Positions 24,098 to 34,035 of a stretch of 64,000 bases of DNA are shown here, piece by piece (position 1 is the stretch's first letter; the number at the start of each line of letters is the position of its first letter). Location: assembly GCF_963576615.1 (NCBI RefSeq), contig NC_088711.1:21236182-21300181 (forward strand). The letters are read 5' to 3'. The translations under genes and the position numbers were made by a program. The stretch is from Watersipora subatra (taxonomy: Eukaryota > Bryozoa > Gymnolaemata > Cheilostomatida > Watersiporidae). Under the pieces are notes generated by a model. That model worked only from the letters and a program-made list of their open reading frames with translations, had not been told where the DNA came from and did not search any database.

Positions 24098-27000
24098 TCA
24101 ATATAACACATGATCCTTCAACCAGGGAGGTTTTCTCAAGGCTCGCCTTGGCCGTTCAGGAAGCGGAACTTGTTCTTCCCAGGACATGTTGAGATCATCA
24201 AAATGCTGATCGAGTGCAGCATCTGGTGATGCTGGATTCTCTTCAAGCCCGACATGCTCTTCTATATCACTGGGAGAATCATTTCTTGACTGGTCAACAT
24301 CCGAGCTGGTCCTTGGGCTTCTCAGTTGTCCAGCTAGATCAGATGCCGGCGTGAACAGTTTGAGACGGCATTCATTGATGGTTCCTTGACCAGCAACTTT
24401 ATAAGTGCCGTTGTCAAAGACCTTCTTTATAATGAATGGCCCATTAAACTTTGGTAGTAATTTTGGGTGAATTCCTTTACGTCTCCGTTTGTTTTGCACT
24501 AACACCAGATCTCCTTCTTTGAAGATTGCAACTTTCTGTTCAGGTAATCTAGGAGGTAGCATTTGTTGAGTGCGAATCAACTGGTAAGCAGTATCTAACT
24601 GGTCTTGCATATGGGAGGCGTATTCACTTCGTGTAGTCTCATTGACATCATGTGTCCCGCCTATTAGCTGGTCAGGTAGCCTACATTCCCGTCCTAGCAT
24701 CAAATAGTTTGCAGTTTCCTCTGTTGCTGCATGTGGGGTTGCCCTAAAGGCCCTCATGATCTGTGGTAGCACAATGTCCCAGTTTTCTTGCGCTTCCATC
24801 TGACTAAGTAGAAGACAGCGAAGGGAATCGCCCAAGGTTCTATTTCCACGTTCCACCACCCCGTTAGATTGGGGATGATAGGCAGTTGTCCGAGTTTTAG
24901 TGATTCTCCACATGGCGCAAAGTTCTGCCATAAGGTCACCTTCGAACTGTGTTCCTCGGTCACTATGGAGCTCTTCGGGTAATCCGAAATAGCAAAAGAT
25001 GCGGCTATCTAAAGCTTCAGCAATTATAGGAGCTGTGGCATCAGGTAGAGGTACAGCATCCTGCCAACGGGTGAAATGATCTGTCAGCACTAAAATCCAT
25101 CGTTTTCCTCGAGGTGTCAAAGGCAGCGGTCCAACTAAGTCAATCGCAACCTTTTGCCAAGGACGGCCAACCCAGAGAGGTCTATGACTTGAAGAATGAT
25201 GCAAACCTCCAGACTTTGCTCGCTGGCATATTTCGCAGCTGTTCACTATACGTCGAACATCAGACGTCATTCCAGGCCAGTACCATGTTAGTCTAAGTCT
25301 CCGGAGGGTCCTCATTATCCCGGCATGAGAAAGGGTATGTGTGTTCCACACCACCTGCTTCCGCATGTTCATAGGACAAAGTATCACCTCCCGAGATCTT
25401 TTCCCAACAAGTATACGAGTTACCAGCACTTGATCCTCTCTTATTCGCATTAAAGAGAGCATGGTGCTAAGCTTTCGTAATTCTGTACTGCCAAGGTTGA
25501 CTATAGCTGGATCCAGAGATTGTTGATTCTTGATAGCATTGTAGATAGTCGCAATATCACTTGGGAGCAACTGAGCCTGACACAGTTCATCAGAGCTGGG
25601 TGTATCCGACTGTGGGGTTGGTGAAGGTTGGTTGCGACCCCCTTGTTGATTAGGAGAATAATCTAAAGTTGTCTGCTCCTCATCATTCTGGCAGTCATCA
25701 CTAGTGCTGGAATCTTCTACCATGCAACAACCATCACCGTTAGTTACGATTAAGCTGGCAGTTTGTGAGGACTCTGGTCCACTCCTAGCTGATGCTTTAC
25801 AGTCTGTACCAATCACTTCATGAATGTGGTTTTCATCCAATAAGTCATCAGCACACTCTTGTGCCATCAACTTCTCTCCAGCAATCCTAGTACACACAGG
25901 GTCTTCATTTTGTGCCCGCATTGATAGTTCATGTCGAATTTGGCCCATGCTTGGTCCTCCACATTGTTTCGTGACTCTGTCGCATTTGGTGCAGTCGTGG
26001 CATGGCCTCCTTGATAACCCATCAGCGTTCCCATGTTTGCTCCCTGGTCGATGCTCTATGGCAAAGGTGAATTCGCTCAAGATCTCTAACCATCTTGCAA
26101 CTTGGGCAGAAGGCGTAGTCCTCCTGCATAACCATAAAAGTGAAGCATGATCAGTACGAATTTTGAACTCTTTACCATACAAATATGGACGAAAATGAGC
26201 AACAGCTTTAACAACAGCTAACAGTTCTCTTCTAGTCACACAATAGTTTTGCTGAGCACGTGACAAAGCACGACTATAATAGGATATTACCCGTTCCTGG
26301 CCATCTTGGATTTGAGACAAAACTGCACCAACCCCATTAAGAGAAGCATCTGTGTCCAGGATATAGTCAAGGGTCGGGTTTGGATAACCCAGAACTGGGG
26401 CCGTCAGTAGCGACTGCTTCAGTATGTTAAAAGCTGCATGGCACTCCTCAGTCCATTCGAACTTGGCTGTTTTACTGGTTAGCTTTGTCAGTGGTCGGGC
26501 TTTGTTGGCAAAGTCCTGGACATACTGACGATAGTAACCAACAGTCCCAAGAAAAGATTGTAGCTCGGTCACATTCTTCGGAGATGGCCAAGTAGCAACA
26601 GCAGATATTTTCTTTGGATCAGTTGCTACACCATTACTACTAACTATATGTCCCAAATATGCCACTTCTTCTTGAAAGAGATGGCATTTGGAGGGCTTAA
26701 GCTTGAGCTTGGCCGATCGAAACCGAGATAGGACATCTTCAAGGTTGAGGTAATGTTCTTCGAAGCTGTTACCCATGACTATAACATCGTCTAGATATAG
26801 CAGCAAAGTCTTCCAATGCAGTCCATGTAGCACTTGCTCCATCATTCGTTGAAATGTTGCCGGAGCTGCCGTCAAACCAAATGGCAAGACTTTCCATCTC
26901 CACAGGCCTTCTCTAGTGCAAAATGCCGACTTATCTTTAGCATCTTCATCTAGTGGAATTTGCCAATAGCCGCTCATGAGATCCAGTGTGGAGAAAAGTT

Positions 27001-28449
27001 TGCTGCCAGCCAAGGCCTCCAGACTTTCATCTATACGAGGCAGGGGGTGAGCATCATGGACTGTAATAGCATTTAATCTGCGATAGTCAATGCAAAACCT
27101 CCAGCTGCCATCTTTCTTTTTCACGAGTACAACAGGAGAGCTCCATGCTCCATTTGCAGGCTCAATAAGACCTTGCTTTGACAACTCGTGAACTTGCTTG
27201 CTGACCTCGGCTTCTTTTTCCACCCCTAAACGTCTTGGAGCCTGTTTAATTGGCTGTGACATCGCCTTAACAGGGATAGAATGTTTCATCAAAGAAGTCA
27301 GTCCTTGATCAGAGTCACCTTTTGAAAAGACATCACGGAAGCTATGCAACAACTTGGCAATCGCTTTGCGTTGCGAAAGCTGAGAACATGCCTCAGTTGC
27401 CTCTTCATATAGGCTCTCCAAGTGAGATGGAATAGCAGGGATATTTTCATCTGAGACACGCTTCCTGTGGTTCCCATCCATCATATGAACAGATGAATTG
27501 ACAATCTGTCCCTTCTCCAAGCTGACACACTGCCCTATAATAGATCCAGCATTAAGGTGACATACTTGCATTGCAGGATTAATGCATCTAACAAAAAATT
27601 TCCTTTCTTCACTCCATGTACTCACACTAGCAGCAATAGCTATGCCATGCTTAGCCGCAACCCCTGTGTCTTCTACTATGCCAACAGGGGTACAAATGTT
27701 ATTTAACAACCGACACCGGACCAACTGTTCAGATCTAGCGGGAATAGATTCATTAGCGATTACCTGTACCCTACTAACAAAATCTATACCAAGCTGGTTG
27801 GTGCATCTAAGGTGTTTACCATTCATCACAACAGTAGAGTCTAAACAACTAACTAAGCAATTATGGCTTACTAGAAAGGGCATTCCAAGTATAGCATCTG
27901 GTTCAATATCTGCAACAACAAAGTCTAATTCGATTGGTTCTGACCTTAATCTGCCAGCTAATTTTATCTGTCCATAAAATTTCAAACCAGATCCATCTGC
28001 CAGAGTGCCTGTAGTGTGTTCAAATGCTAGCAATCCACCAAGAAACTTCCATGGCAGCCTATCAAACATTCTCCTTGCCAGCAAGTTGAGGGTACATCCA
28101 CTGTCTACTAAATAGTGTACTGAACAGCCCTCAACTTTTCCTGGAATATAGAGTGCAGAAGCAGTGGCTGCAAAATTTATACAAGGATGCTCTGCATCAA
28201 CCCTAGTACTGCAATTAGATTGACCTACCGGAGGGTTCGCAGCATCTCCAGAGCATTGAAGAGGCAAGGGAAGCAAATCAGGTTTCCTAATGATTGGTTT
28301 TAATTGTGACAACTCACCAGGACTGTCTGCTTGGCTCACCCTTGTTTCTCTCCTGCCCTGCCTATTTGGCTTTCTGTAACGGGTATCTGTCACCGGTCCA
28401 CCCACTTTACCCGTAATCTTAGGAGTGAACCTTGCTAGTTTTCCTGATT
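24098..28449 (-). CDS. pol: gypsy pol polyprotein (PR-RT-RH-INT)
   Basis: The frame is open from a TAA just upstream (about 28450) to the stop at 24098. No ATG starts it (a GTG lies at 28405), and it is in the -1 frame relative to gag, so expression by -1 frameshifting is likely. Numbering from 28405: aspartic protease LVDSGCTLNLL (D101); reverse transcriptase with YLDDVIVMG (about 537); RNase H DTDASLNGVGAVLSQ (about 682); integrase zinc finger HAGIM ... CEICQRA (1025-1060); integrase core D in AIDLVGPLP, D in LHSDRGTQFEG and E in NGVVERGN with D-x35-E spacing; and a GPY/F-type module GPFIIKKVFDNGTYKV. All catalytic residues are present. It makes and integrates the cDNA of the element. ORFs on the opposite strand here are shadows. 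Confidence 0.97.
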
Positions 28450-29601
28450 AGGATTTGTGGATGGTGGTGGTCTTTTCTTCCGTACTGTACAACTCCGCAT
28501 CAGATGGGAAGAGTCTCCACATATGAAGCAACGTCTGGCTCTATGAGACTTGACATTGGTTGTGTCAACACTTCTTTGCTCTAGAGCGGCAATCCGGGCA
28601 GACTGATCTTTTATCAGCTTTGTCTGTTTTTCCAGTTCTAATGACATGGAGAACAGAACCTCAGCCAGATCCGTTTCAGAGTTGTCTTCTGCAGCTTTGC
28701 CACTAGTACCGCTTGGATTATCTATTTGGGTAACTCTTGGAGGATTTCTAGTTCTTGAGGGTACGGGTTGACGTCCAGCTATTTCATAATGTTTTGCTGC
28801 GGTAATGGCTTCCTCCAGATTTGAAGCCTTGACCAGCAGCAGGTGCCGCCGAAGTGCAGGGTCATTCACGGCTCGCTGGAAGTGTTCTAAGGCCATCTCA
28901 TTCTCGACAGCACACCCAAGACCACCATAGGCTAACTTTGACAGCCTCTCTACTCTGTTACCCAATGATAGGTAATCTTCTCCTGCTCGCAGGTGTAAAT
29001 AGTGCAGCTGTTCTCTTGCTTCGGATGCAGACAGTCCGAACATCTGTAGCAGCTTCCTATTTACCTCAGCAACCGTTTCAGCTCTTCCACAGTCTTTGGC
29101 TGTTTGCTCTAAGCAGGATCTTAGTTGTATTAGTGCGACTCGGTCATCCCATCGGCTTACGTCACAAATTTCAGTAAATTGTTGTATAAATAAGTTTACA
29201 TCTCCATGCCCATCAAAGTGTGGTAACCTGAGATCCACTCGACCACTGAGTGTAGAGTTAGGAACCTCATCCTTCTTTGAAGTAGGCTCGACCAACCTGG
29301 TTGACTGTAGCTGCTCCGTTGGTCGGGGAGTGGAAACAGGAAGATGTGCCAAATTGTGGAGTCCTTCTGCTGCTGAAGAAGATATGCGACTGCTGGCAGC
29401 CTGTCTGTCCTGCAGTTCCAACACATATTTCCGGTACATATCGTCAATGAAGGTCATCCCATCGACGTGTACTGATGTATCGGAGTGCATGACTTGCTTG
29501 GGCTGTTTCTCATCAGTAAATGGATTAGTCGCGTCCAAGAATGGCTTACTTATCGGCAGAAATGGATTAGTAAACATTCTGGAGTCTCCGCCTTGAGCCA
29601 T
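28435..29601 (-). CDS. gag: gypsy gag (capsid/nucleocapsid)
   Basis: 388 residues. The ATG at 29601 is the first after the primer-binding site leader. The middle (about 125-275) has the helical retrotransposon capsid pattern (LPHFDGHGDVNLFIQQF ... DYLSLGNRVERLSKLAYGG). A CCHC zinc knuckle near the C terminus (CFICGDSSHLMRSC, about 360) fits C-x2-C-x4-H-x4-C. It packages the element RNA. The stop (28435-28437) overlaps the start of the open pol frame by about 15 bases, with GGAAAAC directly before the TAG as a candidate slippage site. Confidence 0.93.
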   Translation of the reverse strand: MAQGGDSRMFTNPFLPISKPFLDATNPFTDEKQPKQVMHSDTSVHVDGMTFIDDMYRKYVLELQDRQAASSRISSSAAEGLHNLAHLPVSTPRPTEQLQSTRLVEPTSKKDEVPNSTLSGRVDLRLPHFDGHGDVNLFIQQFTEICDVSRWDDRVALIQLRSCLEQTAKDCGRAETVAEVNRKLLQMFGLSASEAREQLHYLHLRAGEDYLSLGNRVERLSKLAYGGLGCAVENEMALEHFQRAVNDPALRRHLLLVKASNLEEAITAAKHYEIAGRQPVPSRTRNPPRVTQIDNPSGTSGKAAEDNSETDLAEVLFSMSLELEKQTKLIKDQSARIAALEQRSVDTTNVKSHRARRCFICGDSSHLMRSCTVRKKRPPPSTNPNQEN

Positions 29602-29680
29602 CTCTTTCCAGAGAGCTGTTCAACAATCACTAGGTTGTGCGTACAGCTAAACTTTCAGTAGCAACAGGATTACAGATATC

Positions 29681-29695
29681 CCACTGCTGCCACCA
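29681..29695 (-). other. Primer-binding site of the gypsy element
   Basis: One base after the 5' LTR the minus strand reads TGGTGGCAGCAGTGG. TGG matches the CCA end of a tRNA, as required for minus-strand priming. I cannot name the tRNA. Confidence 0.75.
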
Positions 29696-29696
29696 A

Positions 29697-30265
29697 TGTT
29701 GTGGAAGTCAGCGCTGACTAACCACTAGCAAGTGGGTTCTGCGTACAAGTTGTTTTATACTGAACGAGTAATAGCTCTCATGCACAACTGTAATTGTTGC
29801 AACAAAGTGTCTGGTGAATAATGGCTTTTATTCACACAAGCTCTATAAACATGAGAAGATAGAACAATTAGAACAATTCACTACAATCAAGCGTAATGCT
29901 GAAATGAGTTACAATAATAAATACCCAAAACAGTTACACTTGTAAATGTAAGAATGTTAAGCAATATATATGTTACCAAAGATATACAAAGCTGCACAAA
30001 GGTAGGTTAATGTTACCACACTGTTCTTAATGCAGGTTAAGGACGTAACTCTCAGTCTTTAGTTCCGTTGTTTGGAGTCCGTATCACTAGCTCTGTGCTC
30101 TTTGTTTTCCCGTCTTAACACTGAAGCACCATTGCTTATATAGCAAGGGCTGAGTGTTAATCAACGGGCTTTCCACGCAAGCTGGCTTTTAAATTATAGG
30201 GCTAATCTGAGAATAGCTGAATGCTTATGGCAATTAAAACAACTCAGCTTAGTAAATCCATCACA
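29697..30265 (-). repeat. 5' LTR of the gypsy element
   Basis: 569 bp, the same sequence by eye as 23241-23809. TATA box TATATAAG at 30142-30135 and AATAAA at 29832-29827 in element orientation. It drives transcription leftwards into gag and pol. Confidence 0.95.
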
Positions 30266-30291
30266 GTACACTCGATGGCTCTGCCTCCAAT
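30266..30291. repeat. Right half of the split 32-bp palindrome and its 8-bp repeat
   Basis: GTAC + ACTCGATGGCTCTG + CCTCCAAT, the mirror image of 23223-23240 plus a direct copy of 23215-23222. Confidence 0.9.
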
Positions 30292-31096
30292 TAACGCTAT
30301 AGGTTACACATAATGTACTTTTGATATTTTAGTTGGGCTCGCTGTGGTTGCGGAGCAACAGGCTTCTTCCTTACACGCTGTGGCCGTCATGGTGGATTAA
30401 ATAATATCCCTTGTTCATTCCAGCGACTTGACTGGTTGCTAAAATTGTAAACCACGATAAACTCATTTACTTTGCTTATAAAGGTATAAAACATCCAAGG
30501 TAAGAGAGCAATTATTAGGAAGTAATAGACGACGATTAAACCATATTTAAACTGTGAATATAAAAGTGCGAGTGTTAAATTGTTAGCGTTTATCACGTCT
30601 ATCGTCTATAGTCACGTTTATCGTTTTGCATTATTCATAAAATTATGCAATCTATGAAAAAAGTGCAAAAATTATTGCAACTCGATTTTTGGACGAATTA
30701 GCCAAGTTTTCGTGACAAACCCAGGAAACGATTTAAGTTATTCATGCTTTAGTAATATAACATAACTACGCGCTATGCAATACAATAAAAAGGTTTTTAT
30801 TTTTTACGATCAATCCTGTTTTAGTACGCAAGTTTGTAGCTGTGTTATTGGATCATAGATGCATATTTGAATGAAAAAAAAATTGTGTCTTTCATGTTCT
30901 GGCCTCGTAACGAAGATGTCGAACGTAGTAAAAATATCCTTCCCTGATTTTTTTTACAATAGAATATCTTGCAGTACAGACTTGAATATTCAAAGAGACT
31001 AGTTCAGTCTGAATCATGCTAAAGTGGGACTCCTATGTCATAACTGAGTTTGTATTCTGTTTTCTAGCCTAATAAAAGATTAGACGTATTAGTAGA
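30292..31096. other. Spacer between the gypsy and hAT elements
   Basis: No gene or clear repeat was recognised in this AT-rich stretch. Confidence 0.4.
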
Positions 31097-31339
31097 GCCT
31101 ATGCCAGGGGTGCCCAAATACTTTTGCTGGAGGGCCAAACAGGTAACCAGGCCTTATCAGGAGGGCCAGGCATGAATACAGCTGTATATATGTAAATGTA
31201 TGTGTATTTTTAAGTAATGTGTAAATAAACATATATACATGAACATAAACATGAAAGTAACAAGGTGTAACATAACAAAATATGTAAGTTTATTTTCAAC
31301 AAAATACATGTATACTGTGCAGAAAAAGTATCTGTAATG

Positions 31340-33339
31340 TTAATGAGACACATAAAAGCGAGTTTGCTTTGCAGCTATTGCTGCAATGTCTGGTTTATCT
31401 TTGGTTACTGCTACGGCTAAGAACTGTTGAGTATGTTCCTCTGTCAGTACACTCTGATACCTACTTTTTATAAATGTTAGCTTTGAAAACATTGATTCAC
31501 ACAAGTAGGTTGTTCCAAAGAAAGTAAGTAAGTGCACTGTCATATTGCATAGCATAGGATACTTCTCCTGTACGGCAGGTTGCGTTCAGAACCCTACAAT
31601 AGTTTGCTCAGCAAATTGAGCTTTAGCCAGTATATCTTCCTTTAAATCATACAGCTCTAATTCTGCCTCACCTGTCTGAACATGACTCACCTGTCTGAAC
31701 ATGCCTCACCTGTCTGAACCTGTCTGAACATGCCTCACCTGTCTGAACATGAGGAACGTTATCAGCTTGGGCTTTCCAAAGCTGATGTACCTGAAATGGG
31801 CACGCAACCAGCTCAATAATGCCATTGATACTATCGAAGGCAGCAAAGCGACGCTCCATCTCTGAAGAAATATCAATGAGAAAAGCACGTGCTGCTGTAA
31901 GGTCCACGACATCATCACAACCATTCACAAATTCCCTGATGATTGGAAAGTGGTTCATATCACTGTTTATGTCCTCTTAGAAGCAGTGGAGTTTGTGTTT
32001 AAAAGATGTTACTGCCTGCCTGTGTTCTACCACGTTACGACCTTCACCCTGCAATTTCAAATTTAGGTCTTTCAGATGAGCCAAAATGTCTGTCAGAAAA
32101 GCCATGTCTCTCAGTGAATGCTCCAATCTGAGAATCTCTAAAATCGTTCTGCTGTATCTCCTCCAATTTCACTAAGAAACTGCTATACATAAAGTCATGC
32201 GTTAAAGTACATTGTATGTTAAAAATAATTGACAATATTCACAATATTGCTGTGCTTTTTTACCTCATCATAATATAATGAAAATACGTATGTCAAATAT
32301 AATTCAAAGATAGCAACATGGTACTAACCTAACATTGTTGTGTTCTAACAATTCATCATACTGAGAATCAGACTCCGGTAGAAATTTTCTAAGCTGGCGG
32401 TGTCGTAGAGATGATTTTGATCTGAGAAAGTTTATTAGTTTCATTATGTCCAGCATAAGACTTCCATATTCATCTTTCAGTTGTGCACAGAGAACGCTTT
32501 CGTGTATGATACAATGAAATGGAATCATCTGAGGATTGTTATCTTTCAGGCGATTAACAAAACCAGAATATACACCCACCATAGCTGGGGCGCCATTTGT
32601 TGCTACAGAAATTATCTTATGCATTTACACTTTATGGGACTCTATTGTAAGCCTTGAATGCCTGATGTATATTTTCTCCAGTCGTACGTTCTGTCAGTAG
32701 AATAACTGCTGCAAGGTCCTCACTAAACTTGTTGAGATAATACCGAACAAACACACTCAGCTGGGCAACATTGTTTATGTCAGTACTTTCATCTACTGCA
32801 ACTGAAAATGATTCAAAACTGTTCAAGTTATATATGACACCTTCAGTCACATGATTGACAGTAGCTTCTATCCCTCGTGCCCACGTATTCATAGATAGCA
32901 GTACTGACTGAAAAGTTTGCTGAATATCTAGCTTTTCAGGGTAGAGCACTTGAACGGCTGAAACCATGCATTCTTTGAACAGTTCACTGTGGCTGTATGG
33001 AGCCATCGCTTTGGCAATTTTATAACAAACCTCGTAATCAACAGTAGCAGCTCTTTGTTGCAAGCTTGTAGCTCCCGTCATCATAGACATTTGTTCATTA
33101 GCCTACCTTGCTAATCTATCAAGCTGTTCCTGCCTCCTAGCTGTACCTGGAGGAAATCTTCTGTCATGGTCAGGATGGTTTTGAGTGTAATGCCTTTTGA
33201 CATTTTCCACCTTGTTTATAGCAACTGAATTATTGCATATCAAACATACAGGTTTCCCTTTTACTTCATGAAAAAAAAATGTTGTAGTCCAGTCTGGATT
33301 AAAACGTCAGTTTTCTCTATCTACCAATCTCTGAGCCAT
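31340..33339 (-). pseudogene. hAT transposase (ZBED-like), multiply disrupted
   Basis: Reading leftwards from the ATG at 33339: a BED-type finger (VCLICNNSVAI ... VKRHYTQNH), a DUF4371-like middle (FSVAVDESTDINNVAQLSVFVRYY; ISVATNGAPAMVG), and the C-terminal hAT dimerisation block (GTTYLCESMFSKLTFIKSRY ... LTEEH). Breaks include an in-frame TGA after ten codons, a TAG near 33108, a frameshift plus stop near 32630, and shifts between 32230 and 31980. A tandem insert of CTCACCTGTCTGAACATG units interrupts 31665-31755. A pair GTTAGT (32330) and TATAG (32188) may be an intron. It cannot encode an active enzyme as it stands. Confidence 0.9.
31665..31755. repeat. Short tandem repeat inside the hAT transposase remnant
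   Basis: About four imperfect copies of CTCACCTGTCTGAACATG, absent from the protein family, so it arose after the transposase lost function. Confidence 0.8.
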
Positions 33340-34035
33340 GATTGCTTACGAATTTTTTTTTAAGTCATTAGGCATACAATAAAACAATTTATGCTGAGAA
33401 ATCCCCCACACTAACTCTAAACTAAACTCTAGTATTGTCAATAATGCTGGTCAGGCGATTTCAGATAACTACCATGCATTTTGGACTATTAGCCGCTACT
33501 TTTTCCGATGTTTCATGAGCCATGCGACTGATTTAGAGGCTGCGCCTATTTTTCAGTATTTCCTTTTACCGCTAGAGCGCATTAACTGGAATCTGCGGTT
33601 AGTGCGGCTCTAGCAGTGAAATAAAAAACGAAACAATGCCTACTGCGGTACTGTTTCGTTAGGTACTGGGTTAAAAAGCGTCGGTTAATACGAAACAGTG
33701 CCTAACGGCACTGTTCCGTTTTAACTAGCAAAGTTGCTGCCGTGTTAAAAGCACCGTCATGAGTTCTGCGGCATATACAAAAGGTGGGGCCTATGTATTG
33801 TTTTATTACCGTTTTTTGAAAATAAAGCAGATGCGGCCTATATAGCGGTGCGGTTAATAGTCCGAAAAGTATGGTAACAATTACTACTGATACAATAACG
33901 ATAATGCATTGCCAAACAAACTCTTTAAAATTTGCAAAACATTTAAAAAAATGACAAAAACTGGGGGCCTGATAAAAACAGCTAGAGGGCCTGATCAGGC
34001 CCGCGGGCCTCCATTTGGGCACCTGGGGCCTATGC

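Larger units (their letters stand above)
23241..30265 (-). mobile_element. Intact Ty3/gypsy LTR retrotransposon
   Basis: The element is 7025 bp in minus orientation. It has 569-bp LTRs (TG...CA) at both ends, the 4-bp target duplication GTAC, a primer-binding site beside the right LTR and a polypurine tract beside the left LTR. It carries an uninterrupted gag (28435-29601) and pol (24098-28449). The two LTRs appear identical by eye, and both genes are open from end to end, so the insertion is very recent and may still be competent. Domain order PR-RT-RNase H-integrase defines Ty3/gypsy (Metaviridae). It lies between the SLC45A3-like gene and the next gene, disrupting no recognised exon. Confidence 0.97.
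31105..34027 (-). mobile_element. hAT DNA transposon, complete ends, dead transposase
   Basis: The left end CAGGGGTGCCCAAATACTTT and the right end (reverse complement CCCAGGTGCCCAAATGGAGG) are the short TIRs. Both ends are bordered by the 8-bp duplication GCCTATGC (31097-31104 and 34028-34035), diagnostic of hAT. The 2923-bp element contains a minus-strand transposase with several breaks. The TIR and transposase type resemble the ZBED/Charlie branch. Near the right end GGGCCTGATCAGGCCC and a 28-bp hairpin at 33694-33721 are subterminal structures. Confidence 0.93.

Noticed and set aside
25824-29596. Plus-strand ORFs of 100-166 codons across the gypsy element
   Set aside because: They are shadows of gag and pol on the opposite strand, with no recognisable domains.
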